DNA from: Vibrio sp. J1-1
GTDB lineage: Bacteria; Pseudomonadota; Gammaproteobacteria; Enterobacterales; Vibrionaceae
Assembly: GCF_021728395.1 (NCBI RefSeq)
Contig: NZ_JAKKCM010000001.1
Span: 310,001-374,000 of the forward strand
DNA length: 64,000 bases
Direction of reading: 5' to 3'
Shown here: one piece after another, positions 25,643 through 34,324 of the stretch
Layout of the letters: every line of letters begins with the position of its first letter
Numbering within the stretch: position 1 is the stretch's first letter
Program-made: the position numbers and the translations under genes
The notes under the pieces: model-generated
Told to the model about the DNA's origin: nothing
Database searches by the model: none
Seen by the model: the letters and a program-made list of their open reading frames with translations, nothing else

Positions 25643-26857
25643 TTAAATCGCGTTAAACAACGCCTGAGTTAACTGGTCGTTAGTTGAAATCGTTTTGGCA
25701 TTAGCTTGATAGTTGCGCTGAGCGGTCATCAGGTTAACCAGCTCACTGGTGAGGTCGACGTTCGATCCTTCTAGCGCTCCTGGCGTTAAGTCGCCTAGAG
25801 TGCCTGAGCCCGGAATACCAACGATTGGCGCACCTGAGTTAAAGCTTTGACTCCATGAAGTCCCACTGACTTTCGATAACGCCTGAGGGTTGGCAAAATC
25901 AGCCAGTACCAGTTGTCCCTGTAGCTGAGACTGACCATTCGTGAATGTCGCATACACCATGCCGTTGTCTTCAACACGCACACCCGCCAGTTCACCTGAA
26001 CTGTAGCCATTAGGGTTATTGGTACTAACGCCAAAAGCGGCGCCAAACTGCGTCGAGTCGCCAAGATCAATATCGATACTCATTGCATTCGCACCTGCTG
26101 CATCGAATGAAACATTAAATGGCCCCACAGGTGTATCCAGAGAACCATCATTGCTGAATGTGATGGTTTTAGGCCCTTGAACACCATCTACCGTTGCCAC
26201 TGTAGTACCGCCATCCACCTGAACATTCACTTCCCAAGTGTTCGATGCGGTTTTAGTGAAATACTGAGTGACGGTGTGCGTATTGCCTAAGGAGTCATAA
26301 ACCTGCGAGGTGTAGGATGAATTGAATGAATCCGGGTCATTAGGGTTGAACGGGTTCACTGCTGGATCAATCGTTGCAGCACTGGCATCAAAGTTGGCAA
26401 TAAAATCCAGACTATCTGTCGCTTTCGCGGCCAAGTTGGCCGTTGAAATCTGTAAATCGCCTACTGCACCGGTTTGCAGGGTATTATTGTTGTCCACGGT
26501 GTAGCCTTGAAGCTTAGCCCCGGTATTGCCAACGATATAGTTGTTTTTATCCGTACCAAAAACACCCGCTCGTGTGTATAGCGTTTGTCCCGCGCTGTCT
26601 TTGGTCACGAAAAAACCCGTGCCGTTAATTGCTAAGTCCATCGCGCGTCCAGTTCCACTCACCGAGCCATTTTTATCAAAGTTCTGCGAGATAGCGGCAA
26701 CCTCTACGCCGCCTGGTTGCATACCGTTATAGACTGCAGCGAACTCTGTACGTGCTCCTTTAAAACCGTATGTCGATGCGTTAGCAATGTTGTTACTGAT
26801 AGTACTCAATTCTGTGTTAGTAACATCAAGACCGCTAAGTGCAATATTAAAACTCAT
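25643..26857 (-). CDS. flgE: FlgE, lateral hook protein
   Basis: 404 residues with N-terminal SFNIALSGLDVTNTELSTIS and NNIANASTYGFKGARTEF, and C-terminal LVNLMTAQRNYQANAKTIST, the FlgE signature ends. It polymerises into the hook under the FlgD cap. Length is normal for a vibrio hook protein. Confidence 0.96.
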   Translation of the reverse strand: MSFNIALSGLDVTNTELSTISNNIANASTYGFKGARTEFAAVYNGMQPGGVEVAAISQNFDKNGSVSGTGRAMDLAINGTGFFVTKDSAGQTLYTRAGVFGTDKNNYIVGNTGAKLQGYTVDNNNTLQTGAVGDLQISTANLAAKATDSLDFIANFDASAATIDPAVNPFNPNDPDSFNSSYTSQVYDSLGNTHTVTQYFTKTASNTWEVNVQVDGGTTVATVDGVQGPKTITFSNDGSLDTPVGPFNVSFDAAGANAMSIDIDLGDSTQFGAAFGVSTNNPNGYSSGELAGVRVEDNGMVYATFTNGQSQLQGQLVLADFANPQALSKVSGTSWSQSFNSGAPIVGIPGSGTLGDLTPGALEGSNVDLTSELVNLMTAQRNYQANAKTISTNDQLTQALFNAI

Positions 26858-26883
26858 AACTAACCTCTGTATTCCTTATTTGG

Positions 26884-27564
26884 TTACGCGCCAAACTGAC
26901 TGATTTGATAGAAAGGTACGCTGCCGACGCCTTCGATATTGACAAATGAAGTACCGCTAGAACCTGAAATTTTGACATTCTCTACCTGACCGGATAGAAG
27001 AATGTTTGGAGCTTGCTGGCCTTCCTGAACTTCCACGGAAAGGGAGTAGTGACCTGGTTTTAGTCCGAGCTGTTCAGGATCGATAGAAAAATCCACCTCA
27101 CCTGCTGGATGAGCACCAAGCGGGATTTCGCTAGATTGACCAAATGCGTCAGTGACGACCAAATTCACCTGATTTGAGCTGTGGGTCAGTTCCACCTTCC
27201 CACTTTGTGCACCCTCACCCAATTCAAACTCGTTGCCATAGACGTAAACCGTCTGCCCAACCAGCCCTGCGGTTGACAGCACCTGCATATTGTCTAGACG
27301 AACCATGCTGCTTTGCATGATGTTTGCCATGTTCTCGGTACTCTGAACCTGAGAAAACTGCGCCAATTGACCAACATACTCAGTGCCATCTAAAGGATTG
27401 AGAGGATCCTGATTTTGGATTTGTGCCACCATCAACGAAATAAATTCGTTTTCCAGTGAAGAGGCGCTGTTCATATCTAATGGGTTATTTGAGATGCCAG
27501 CCGTCGTGGAGGCCGTCTGAGTCGGACTGTCAGCCGTTAAAGCGGTATATTGCGCAATACTCAT
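26884..27564 (-). CDS. flgD: FlgD, lateral hook cap protein
   Basis: 226 residues. The N-terminal signature FISLMVAQIQNQDPLNPLDG and TEYVGQLAQFSQVQSTENM is followed by a tudor/FNIII-like half. It caps the growing hook. Its start overlaps the flgC stop by one base. Confidence 0.95.
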   Translation of the reverse strand: MSIAQYTALTADSPTQTASTTAGISNNPLDMNSASSLENEFISLMVAQIQNQDPLNPLDGTEYVGQLAQFSQVQSTENMANIMQSSMVRLDNMQVLSTAGLVGQTVYVYGNEFELGEGAQSGKVELTHSSNQVNLVVTDAFGQSSEIPLGAHPAGEVDFSIDPEQLGLKPGHYSLSVEVQEGQQAPNILLSGQVENVKISGSSGTSFVNIEGVGSVPFYQISQFGA

Positions 27565-27998
27565 TAGCTACCCTGCCCTAGTTTCAGCAGGCCTTGCTGC
27601 ATGCTTTTTACGTTCGCAAGTACTTCAACATTGGTTTCGAAACTGCGAGTGGCAGACATCATGTCCGCCATTTCAGACACGACGTCTATACCTGGGTAGT
27701 AAACGTAACCTTCGTCGTTTGCTAACGGATGGCTCGGTTCAAAACGCTTTTCTGCTTCGCTGGCACTTTGAACCACATCGACAATCTTCACTTCTGCACT
27801 TGGATAGGCATCGTTACTCATTGAAAGCTGTGTTTTGCCATAGACGGTTGCAAAAACAGGCTTTAGCGCTTTGTACGCGTCGTCTGGGTTCGCAGATACC
27901 GCATCCGCATTCGCTAGGTTACTCGCGACAGTATTTAGCCGTACTGTCTGAGCGTTCATTGCTGAACCTGCAATGGAGTAAATATCGGTAAATGACAT
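27564..27998 (-). CDS. flgC: FlgC, lateral proximal rod protein
   Basis: 144 residues with rod motif MNAQTVRLNTVASNLANADA and C-terminal MMSATRSFETNVEVLANVKS. It lies 2 bases after flgB and overlaps flgD. Normal length. Confidence 0.95.
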   Translation of the reverse strand: MSFTDIYSIAGSAMNAQTVRLNTVASNLANADAVSANPDDAYKALKPVFATVYGKTQLSMSNDAYPSAEVKIVDVVQSASEAEKRFEPSHPLANDEGYVYYPGIDVVSEMADMMSATRSFETNVEVLANVKSMQQGLLKLGQGS

Positions 27999-28000
27999 AC

Positions 28001-28345
28001 TTAGCGCCCTTCTATTGCTCTTGCCAACCCGTTGAATTTCATATTAAGAAATGTCAGGCTAGTCTGAAAATCCATGCTGTTTTGTGCAAACTTTCCTTGC
28101 TCAACACCAAGCTCCACAGTGTTGCCATCTTTGCTGTTCTGGAATGGAACCGCATACTGAGTCGAAATCTGAAGTCGAGGTGAAGCTGACGTCTGACTCA
28201 TTACCGAGGTAAAACTGAGGTCTTTCGCCAAATATCCTGGGGTATCAACATTCGCTAGGTTACTCGCAAGGACTTTGGTACGCTGAACGCGAAAATTCAG
28301 CGAGTCCGGATGTACACCCAACGCATTTTCAAAATTGATAGCCAT
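28001..28345 (-). CDS. flgB: FlgB, lateral proximal rod protein
   Basis: 114 residues with the FlgB pattern LNFRVQRTKVLASNLANVDT and C-terminal SMDFQTSLTFLNMKFNGLAR. First gene of the minus-strand flgBCDEFGHIJKL operon; AAGGG lies 8 bases before the ATG. The divergent flgA start is 90 bases away, so the two operons share a compact promoter region in which I found no convincing sigma-54 or sigma-28 site. Confidence 0.95.
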   Translation of the reverse strand: MAINFENALGVHPDSLNFRVQRTKVLASNLANVDTPGYLAKDLSFTSVMSQTSASPRLQISTQYAVPFQNSKDGNTVELGVEQGKFAQNSMDFQTSLTFLNMKFNGLARAIEGR

Positions 28346-28434
28346 GCATTTTTCCCTTAAGGTTGGCTCGAATACCTACAGTAGAAACAAAATGCATGCC
28401 AGAAAATAAAATCATATATAACAATGAGTTACAA

Positions 28435-29220
28435 ATGAACAGGAAATCAGACTTCCTAGCTGCGGAAGTAAATTCCGTAAATAGGAAACCACTTTTTTCC
28501 TCCGTATTAAAAGCGGGGGTGCTCAGCCTGTCACTGCATGTTGCTTCACTCACAGCAGCGGAGCAAACCATGTCCGTTGATTCGATTCAGCAAGCGGTAA
28601 GCAGCGACTTTGAACAGGAAGTCAGCCATCAAGCGAGCATCAATCACTGGCAGGACTATAAACTCAGTTATGACATTTGGGTGCCGAGTTCCGCGAATCA
28701 TCTTCCTCTATGCCCAGAGCCACTGGTGATCTCTGGCCGTGACAATCAAACCATACCGGTGGGAAACCTGAAACGTGCCGTCATTTGTGAGAGCTTCGAT
28801 GTATCATGGCGAATAAACATCTCAATCAAATCTGCTTTGGATTTGGACGTTGTCGTCGCCAACACCTTGATTCAGAGAGACGAAGAGTTAACGTCAAAAG
28901 CACTACGAATTGAAAAAAGGACGTTAACCCGTCCTCAAGATTTCTTCTCTTCGATTAACCAAGCCGTTGGCAAACAAGCTGCGCGACGAATCCGTAGCGG
29001 GCAGCTTATTAACCCCAACTCTCTGAGTGCGCCCAATATGGTAGAGAAAGGCAATCAGGTTGTGATCACTGCCTCGAAAGACGGTTTTACCGCCACGACT
29101 ATAGGAATAGCGCTTGAAGATGGTATGAGAGGACAACAAATAGATATCCAGAACAGCTCTTCTGGTAAGAGCATCAAAGCCGTAGTAACAGGGCTAAATC
29201 AGGTTAAAACGCAGTTCTGA
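28435..29220 (+). CDS. flgA: FlgA, lateral P-ring assembly chaperone
   Basis: About 262 residues. A longish N-terminus leads into a hydrophobic signal (about 24-40, ending SLTAAEQ). The periplasmic SAF/FlgA domain follows, with TRPQDFFSSINQAVGKQAAR, GQLINPNSL, VEKGNQVVITASKDGFT and C-terminal GQQIDIQNSSSGKSIKAVVT. It assists FlgI P-ring assembly. The ATG at 28435 has GAG upstream; ATG at 28396 is also possible, and a TTG at 28363 is unlikely. Divergent from flgB. Confidence 0.9.
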   Translation: MNRKSDFLAAEVNSVNRKPLFSSVLKAGVLSLSLHVASLTAAEQTMSVDSIQQAVSSDFEQEVSHQASINHWQDYKLSYDIWVPSSANHLPLCPEPLVISGRDNQTIPVGNLKRAVICESFDVSWRINISIKSALDLDVVVANTLIQRDEELTSKALRIEKRTLTRPQDFFSSINQAVGKQAARRIRSGQLINPNSLSAPNMVEKGNQVVITASKDGFTATTIGIALEDGMRGQQIDIQNSSSGKSIKAVVTGLNQVKTQF

Positions 29221-29304
29221 TCTTCGTAGAAATCTGTCAATTGGTAAGCAAACTGGAAAATAAGTAGCCTTCTAAAAGTTCACAAAATAAATGACAATTT
29301 AGGC

Positions 29305-29331
29305 TTAATTTTTCCCGCTTTTAGTCGCTTA
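29305..29331 (+). promoter_or_regulatory. Weak sigma-28-like promoter candidate before flgM
   Basis: TTAA (29305-29308), a 15-base spacer and GTCGCTTA (29324-29331), about five of eight matches to GCCGATAA. It would start transcription about 35-40 bases before flgM. Low-confidence pattern call. Confidence 0.3.
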
Positions 29332-29334
29332 TAA

Positions 29335-29361
29335 GTGATAAGAGTGATAAGAGTGATGATT
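29335..29361. repeat. 9-base tandem repeat just before flgM
   Basis: GTGATAAGA at 29335-29343 and 29344-29352, followed by the partial copy GTGATGATT at 29353-29361. The array ends just before the AGGA ribosome site of flgM (start 29374), so a change in copy number would alter the leader. Confidence 0.7.
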
Positions 29362-29373
29362 TAGGATAGTGAT

Positions 29374-29655
29374 ATGAAAATCGACAAAGTGACAGGCGGC
29401 CATCTAGCACAAACCAGACTCAATCAGGAGTCCAATAAAACGGTTGAAGTAGCGCCCTCAAAAAAAGCGGTGGAAGCAACATTAAACGTCAATACTGCAG
29501 CGCTGGATAAAGCAATGGTTGAAATGGAAACCTTGCCAGAAGTAGATATGGAGAAAGTTGAAAAAATTCGGAATGCGCTTGCCCGTGGTGAACTCAATCT
29601 GGATACGAAGGCTCTTTCTCAGGCCGTCATGCAATTTCATACTGGTCACGAATAA
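29374..29655 (+). CDS. flgM: FlgM, anti-sigma-28 factor for the lateral system
   Basis: 93 residues with the FlgM layout: a disordered N-terminal half, then the sigma-binding C-terminal helices (VEKIRNALARGELNLDTKAL). FlgM holds LafS inactive until it is exported through the finished hook-basal body. AGGA lies 7 bases before the ATG. It follows flgA by 153 bases and precedes flgN. Confidence 0.94.
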   Translation: MKIDKVTGGHLAQTRLNQESNKTVEVAPSKKAVEATLNVNTAALDKAMVEMETLPEVDMEKVEKIRNALARGELNLDTKALSQAVMQFHTGHE

Positions 29656-29689
29656 TCAGCCGTAAAGACGTAACTTCAGGATCAACTGT

Positions 29690-30127
29690 ATGGCCTCAGA
29701 AAAACAATTACTAATACAAGAATTTATTCAATCCATTAGTCAAGACGTTAAACTTTATCAAAAGTTAATGGAGTTACAGCAGAAACAAAGCGGCTTATAT
29801 CTGACTTTCGATGCTTCTGCTTTAAGAGCTAATGTTGACCAACAAATACCAATTCTTGGCCAGCTTAACCGCAATGCAGCAAAGCGCAGCCACTGTATGC
29901 AAAAACTGGGATTACCTGCCAATGAAAAAGGCGTAAGCAAGATTTTCTCGGTGCTGCCAGAAAAACTAAGTCTTCCGCTCAAACAACAATGGTGTCAGCT
30001 AGAAGCATTGATAATAGAGTGCCAACAATACAACCAAAAAAACGGTCAAAGCTCAGCTTCTTTTCATGAGCTCATGAGTCAGTTTACACATGCATCTCCG
30101 GATACGTACGAAGATCAGTTGGTTTGA
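29690..30127 (+). CDS. flgN: FlgN, export chaperone for FlgK and FlgL
   Basis: A 145-residue helical protein with a FlgN-type N-terminal helix (QDVKLYQKLMELQQKQSGLY) and a long coiled-coil middle. Its position right after flgM supports the call. Its stop overlaps the transglycosylase start (TGATG). Confidence 0.88.
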   Translation: MASEKQLLIQEFIQSISQDVKLYQKLMELQQKQSGLYLTFDASALRANVDQQIPILGQLNRNAAKRSHCMQKLGLPANEKGVSKIFSVLPEKLSLPLKQQWCQLEALIIECQQYNQKNGQSSASFHELMSQFTHASPDTYEDQLV

Positions 30128-30843
30128 TGGTCTTAACTCTACCAAACCTGTTTTCAGGTTCGCACCGGTTGGGCTTACTGCGCGCAACTGGTTTGCTGAT
30201 TTTGGCTTGCTTCTGCCGGACATTGGGCGCTGCACCATCTCAGTCTGCGATCGATTTGGAACTAACGACACTTCGCCCTTATCAAGCCCAAATTAAACAG
30301 CGGCTAGACTCGAACTACTCTCTGATTAATCAAATCGTTACGTTACTAGAGAAGCGTAAACTCCCAGAGACATTTATTCTGGTGCCAATGTTGGAATCGT
30401 CTTACAGAGCGGATGTCGTGTCGCATGCTAATGCGGCAGGTCTCTGGCAACTGATGCCTGCTACAGCAAAGCGATTTGGTCTGACTGTTGAAAAGCACAA
30501 AGATGAGCGTTTTGATACTACAGCCAGTTCTCAAGCCGCAATCAATTACTTAGCCTTTCTATACCAAAAGTTTGAAGGTAATCTGGCTCTGACCTTGGCG
30601 GCTTATAACGCCGGAGAAGGACGGATAGCCAGAGCAATTAAACAAGCAAACAGTCGAAAGTTCGTTAACCTAAAGCTTCCAGAGGAAACCCAGCGCTACG
30701 TTGCTCGGTTTTATGCCTTACAGACCATCATCAATATAAACAAACTTCACAGCCAAAACAGAAGTCTTCTGTTTCTGTATGGCCGAAAAAATAGTGAACC
30801 TTTGGTAGATTTAGCCCCTTTACCACCTCTCATCTTGCTATAA
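30127..30843 (+). CDS. Lytic transglycosylase associated with the lateral flagellum
   Basis: A 238-residue exported SLT-fold enzyme. It has an N-terminal hydrophobic signal (about 14-35), then the catalytic glutamate motif (ILVPMLESSYRADVVSHANA), AAGLWQLMPATAKRFGL and LTLAAYNAGEGRIARAI. It cleaves peptidoglycan glycan strands. The start ATG overlaps the flgN stop, so it is translationally coupled to a flagellar gene. It probably opens the wall for the rod, replacing the missing FlgJ muramidase domain. A general MltD-type wall enzyme is the alternative, but a MltD of usual length also carries LysM repeats, absent here. Confidence 0.88.
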   Translation: MVLTLPNLFSGSHRLGLLRATGLLILACFCRTLGAAPSQSAIDLELTTLRPYQAQIKQRLDSNYSLINQIVTLLEKRKLPETFILVPMLESSYRADVVSHANAAGLWQLMPATAKRFGLTVEKHKDERFDTTASSQAAINYLAFLYQKFEGNLALTLAAYNAGEGRIARAIKQANSRKFVNLKLPEETQRYVARFYALQTIININKLHSQNRSLLFLYGRKNSEPLVDLAPLPPLILL

Positions 30844-30987
30844 ATTCACAAAATCGGTCCAAAGACACTGCGAAAAAAATCAATCTTCGCACAACGGTAA
30901 CTTAACAAGTTTCACACGGCGTAATCAGTTCCAAGAGTAAGCTCAATAAAGGATTTCAGACTCAGCGCTGCTTTGCGTCAGAAACAA

Positions 30988-31011
30988 AAGACCCGCAGAG
31001 TTGCGGGTCTT
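30988..31011 (-). terminator. Terminator of cytochrome b562 gene
   Basis: AAGACCCGCA (30988-30997) pairs with TGCGGGTCTT (31002-31011) around a 4-base loop; on the minus strand it is followed by TTTG. It lies 36 bases after the cybC stop. Confidence 0.85.
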
Positions 31012-31046
31012 GAAACGTTGTGGGTTGTTCATATCCACAGCCCAAA

Positions 31047-31436
31047 TCAACCAAACAGCTTGCTCCAGATGCTTGGGTTACGTTTGTCGTGGTACTCTTC
31101 TCGCAAGCTATCAATTTCACGCAATTGCTGTTTGGCTTCAGTTAAATTACCAGCATCCAAATCAGCTTCGATTTTATCGAGCGTTACCGTTAATTTGTTA
31201 AAGCCTTCCAGATACGTATCAAACTTTTCTGGCGGGTAGTTACCGCGTTTAGATTGCTCAATGATCGCTTGTAAACTATCAATAGCTGCTTTCATGGTTT
31301 CAACATCCGACGCTTCGGCCGCTTGTTTGAAATCCATCTTCATTTGTTTCATGTTCTGTTTTAGATCGACCGCTTCCGCCATTGCGTAGCTTGAGCCCAA
31401 CGCAATCGCACACCCTAAAACTAAAGGACGTAACAT
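31047..31436 (-). CDS. cybC: Soluble cytochrome b562
   Basis: A 129-residue periplasmic four-helix haem protein with a signal peptide (about 1-21, ending YAMAE). The two haem ligands are seen: the methionine in the first helix (DLKQNMKQMKMDF) and the histidine in the last (LREEYHDKRN), matching E. coli Met7/His102. It is thought to carry electrons in the periplasm; the exact partner is unknown. The start has GGAG/GAAG upstream and gives a normal signal. Confidence 0.88.
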   Translation of the reverse strand: MLRPLVLGCAIALGSSYAMAEAVDLKQNMKQMKMDFKQAAEASDVETMKAAIDSLQAIIEQSKRGNYPPEKFDTYLEGFNKLTVTLDKIEADLDAGNLTEAKQQLREIDSLREEYHDKRNPSIWSKLFG

Positions 31437-31577
31437 CTTCACTTCTCCATTTTTAGTGCCGAATTCTGTGTCGGCTCTGTTTATCACCATCATCCTTCAT
31501 TCAGGATGGTTCGGATAGTTAAGCTACGCAGTGTAAAGGAAACGCACTAAGGGTGCATTAGCAAAATGTAATCAAGT

Positions 31578-32330
31578 TTATGCGGTAAGCATTTCATCAT
31601 ATTCTGCAATTGGCTCTCGCCCGCGAAGTTCCAGGAACGACAAGAACTGCTTAGCCGAGTGTGTAATGACGTTCTCGCTCTTAATATCCACTCGGTCCAT
31701 CAGTTCACCCACTAGATCGAGATTACCGACATCATGGCAAAAATGTGCATCGCTGCCTGTCGTAAAGAAAACCCCCACTTCTTTGCCTATTTGGGCGATC
31801 TCATGACAACGGTCGACACTACCAACGCGGCTATTCCCTTTCAGAGTCGTGTTGTTAATCTCTATGGCAACGTTATGCTCTTGCGCGCATTTCAAGACCG
31901 TTTCAAAATCAAAGTCAAAATTAGGATTACCCAGATGCCCAAGCGCATCGACTCGACCACTTTGGATAACATTGAGTAACGCTTCCGTATGGGTTTCTCG
32001 ATTCGACGGACTAAATACTGGCTCATGGAAACTGGCAATCACCCAATCAAGATTACGATCAACGCTCAAAGGGATATCAATATCGCCTTCAATATTAAGA
32101 ATGTTGGCTTCAACGCCACGAATAATGGCAACACCTTCGAGATAACGAGGCAGGATTTTTTGGTTGGAGAAGAACCAGTAGTGAGGCGCACCCGGCATTG
32201 ATTCTGCGTGGTCGGTAGTGCAGAACATAACGAGCCCGTTCTCTTTTGCCGACTTAGCGTTTTCAATCAACGTACTATAAGCGTGGCCGCTGGCATACGT
32301 ATGTGTATGGGTATCGACCTTAAATTCCAT
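31578..32330 (-). CDS. PHP-family phosphoesterase (YcdX-like)
   Basis: About 250 residues with PHP metal-binding motifs: [14 protein letters not shown] at the N-terminus, [17 protein letters not shown], then [22 protein letters not shown] and [12 protein letters not shown]. These are the histidines and acids that bind three metals. E. coli YcdX, the close family member, is linked to swarming, which is notable beside a swarming locus, but no functional tie is shown here. Two ATG codons are adjacent; the second has better spacing to GAGAG. Confidence 0.9.
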   Translation of the reverse strand: MEFKVDTHTHTYASGHAYSTLIENAKSAKENGLVMFCTTDHAESMPGAPHYWFFSNQKILPRYLEGVAIIRGVEANILNIEGDIDIPLSVDRNLDWVIASFHEPVFSPSNRETHTEALLNVIQSGRVDALGHLGNPNFDFDFETVLKCAQEHNVAIEINNTTLKGNSRVGSVDRCHEIAQIGKEVGVFFTTGSDAHFCHDVGNLDLVGELMDRVDIKSENVITHSAKQFLSFLELRGREPIAEYDEMLTA

Positions 32331-32565
32331 CATGTACTCTCTTAGATTTGCAGGTTTTCAGGTATTGTATACCCAAATGTTGTCAGTATGCAGGGCATAA
32401 AACCTCAACTCACCATACCTTGTTACTATCAGCATCACACGCTCCGCTTTAGTAACGCCCGCCCATTACACTCGTATGAATAGTGATACAGGATGGAAGC
32501 AATGTTGTGCTTGTTGGAGTCTTGACTAAAGTAAATACAATAACGCTAACAATAAGGATAAGGTT

Positions 32566-33606
32566 ATGAGGTTACATCATGCTTTGATCGGGGCTTTCCT
32601 CATTTTGCCTATAACGACTTTCGCAGATACGGATACCAATCTCTCAGAACAAAATATATCGACTGCGATCATTGGCGGTGAGCCTACCACTTTGAATCAA
32701 CTGCCATTTTTTGCTCGCTTGATATTGCATAAGACTGGGTCTAGCGAGTTCGCTAATATTTGTGGCGGCTCTATTGTGAATGATCGCTACATTTTAACTG
32801 CCGCACACTGTGTGGAATCCAATGTATTCACTGATGGATGGAGCACTGACGATTTACGTGTTTTAGTGAAAAACCCGACCATGGATGACGTTTATGTCTC
32901 CGAATTTAAAGACGTTCGTAGAATTACCATTCATCCAGACTATAACGCGAATACATTGTGGATTAACGATCTGGCCTTGCTAGAACTCTCCCGACCAATC
33001 ACGGACAACGTGCAATCCATCACTTTGCCACAAGATTTCGGCGATTACAGCGATGCGTCGGTTTATCAAATATTTGGCTTAGGGCAAACCTCTACCACAG
33101 ATACTTCGGGACCAACCTCTTTGCGCTGGGCAGAAGTCGACCCACTGACTGACTCAGAGTGTGAGGCATTAGTAACAAACTTCAACTCTCAAGAAAGTTT
33201 GTGTGCAAATGGCTTTGTTGGCAGGGAATATACTGGTATTTGCCGTGGTGATTCCGGCGGACCACTTACCTACGTTGATAGTAAGGGTATGTATCAACAA
33301 ATTGGTATTGTCAGTTATGGTTCATCTGTTTGTGAGTCTGCCGCCATACCAAGTGTGTTTACCGAAATTCTTAACTACACATCTTGGATTGAACAGCAAA
33401 CCAGCTCTGGCGTAAAAACCAGTTATGACGCTGAGTTAGCCGCAACCGAAGATTACCACAGTGAAGGTGATTCTCAGGTTTTTGAAGAAGACAACAACGA
33501 TGATGGAGGCAGCGGAGGTGCATTCGGGGCTGGCTTGTTGATGATAGTTGGCTGGCTTGGCTGGATACGCAGACGTCACTCTGACAACAAATATGTATTG
33601 AGATAG
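32566..33606 (+). CDS. Secreted S1-family serine protease with GlyGly-CTERM anchor
   Basis: A 346-residue protein. It has a signal peptide (about 1-20), a propeptide with likely activation at STA-IIGGE (about 34-38), and a chymotrypsin-fold domain with His81 (TAAHC), Asp135 (NDLALLEL) and Ser230 (RGDSGGP). The C-terminus is GGSGG, a hydrophobic helix and basic GWIRRRH, a GlyGly-CTERM signal processed by rhombosortase for type II secretion surface proteins. The residue six before the catalytic Ser is Gly, not the Asp of trypsins, suggesting a non-tryptic specificity. Vibrio Ves proteases are related. Single gene. Confidence 0.92.
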   Translation: MRLHHALIGAFLILPITTFADTDTNLSEQNISTAIIGGEPTTLNQLPFFARLILHKTGSSEFANICGGSIVNDRYILTAAHCVESNVFTDGWSTDDLRVLVKNPTMDDVYVSEFKDVRRITIHPDYNANTLWINDLALLELSRPITDNVQSITLPQDFGDYSDASVYQIFGLGQTSTTDTSGPTSLRWAEVDPLTDSECEALVTNFNSQESLCANGFVGREYTGICRGDSGGPLTYVDSKGMYQQIGIVSYGSSVCESAAIPSVFTEILNYTSWIEQQTSSGVKTSYDAELAATEDYHSEGDSQVFEEDNNDDGGSGGAFGAGLLMIVGWLGWIRRRHSDNKYVLR

Positions 33607-33654
33607 CCAAAGCTCAGACAGTAGCGCTTCACCCGGTCTGTCTTACCAAAAAGA

Positions 33655-33692
33655 AAACAGCCTCCACGTAATGAGTCATTGGAAGGCTGTTT
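33655..33692. terminator. Bidirectional hairpin between the protease and a small gene
   Basis: AAACAGCCT (33655-33663) pairs with AGGCTGTTT (33684-33692), with T-rich flanks on the minus strand (TTTTCTTTTT) and TTTGTCTT on the plus strand. It serves convergent genes. Confidence 0.75.
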
Positions 33693-33697
33693 GTCTT

Positions 33698-33985
33698 CTA
33701 GCGACGAATGTAAATTGCAGTCGTACTTGCGGCTTTGCCTTCAGGGATTCGAAAGCCCACTTTTAACATGGTATTGTGCAAAACTTTGTTAAATAGCTCA
33801 AACTCCACCGTCTCTTTTACTTGGTTGAGTTGCTGCGTTTTTAACTCTGGGAATCTGGTTAGTGCTTCTTTTTGTATGTTTTTCAACTCTTCGGTATTAA
33901 TGCTTTGTTTACTTAACAATTTATTCCCGATAAAGCTTTCATAAGCACGAGCACATTTCATCAATCGCAAAACAAATTCATTCAT
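33698..33985 (-). CDS. Hypothetical small protein
   Basis: 95 residues, mostly charged, with two helical stretches and no signal peptide or membrane segment. No family recognised. It has its own terminator-like hairpin downstream and lies alone between two plus-strand genes. A real gene is likely because the frame is open to a plausible ATG and is convergent with the protease, but the function is unknown. Confidence 0.6.
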   Translation of the reverse strand: MNEFVLRLMKCARAYESFIGNKLLSKQSINTEELKNIQKEALTRFPELKTQQLNQVKETVEFELFNKVLHNTMLKVGFRIPEGKAASTTAIYIRR

Positions 33986-34324
33986 TGTTGTCTTTCTTTT
34001 TCGCTATAGCCTGACGTTAAGAACACGTGTTTATATTGTGTTCCAGCCTTCCGACAAGATAGCAAGAAGCAGCACTAGAGGCGTGTAGGAAAACTCCTAA
34101 CTGAGTGAAAGAAATTACGGACTATTCATTTTGTATCAATCAGTTAACAAATGCTCCACATTTATCACCAATAATTGATTGAGTGATAGTTTTGTCATAG
34201 ATATAACTATAAACAGAGCCTCAGAATATTGTTCAAGACAGATATAACTAATCACATAATCAACTAATTGAACAATTAACTTTATCGCTACACTCATTCT
34301 ATGCCCCCAATTTAAGGATCGAAA
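33986..34324. other. Gene-free interval with an 11-base direct repeat
   Basis: A 339-base AT-rich stretch before the DMT transporter. It contains AGATATAACTA twice (34199-34209 and 34240-34250, 41 bases apart) and AAGGATCG just before the downstream ATG. No open frame, tRNA or clear promoter box seen. Confidence 0.5.

Noticed and set aside
28271-28287. GG-N10-GC pattern upstream of flgA, possible sigma-54 promoter
   Set aside because: Inside flgB coding sequence and matches only the two invariant dinucleotides; the rest of the consensus is absent.
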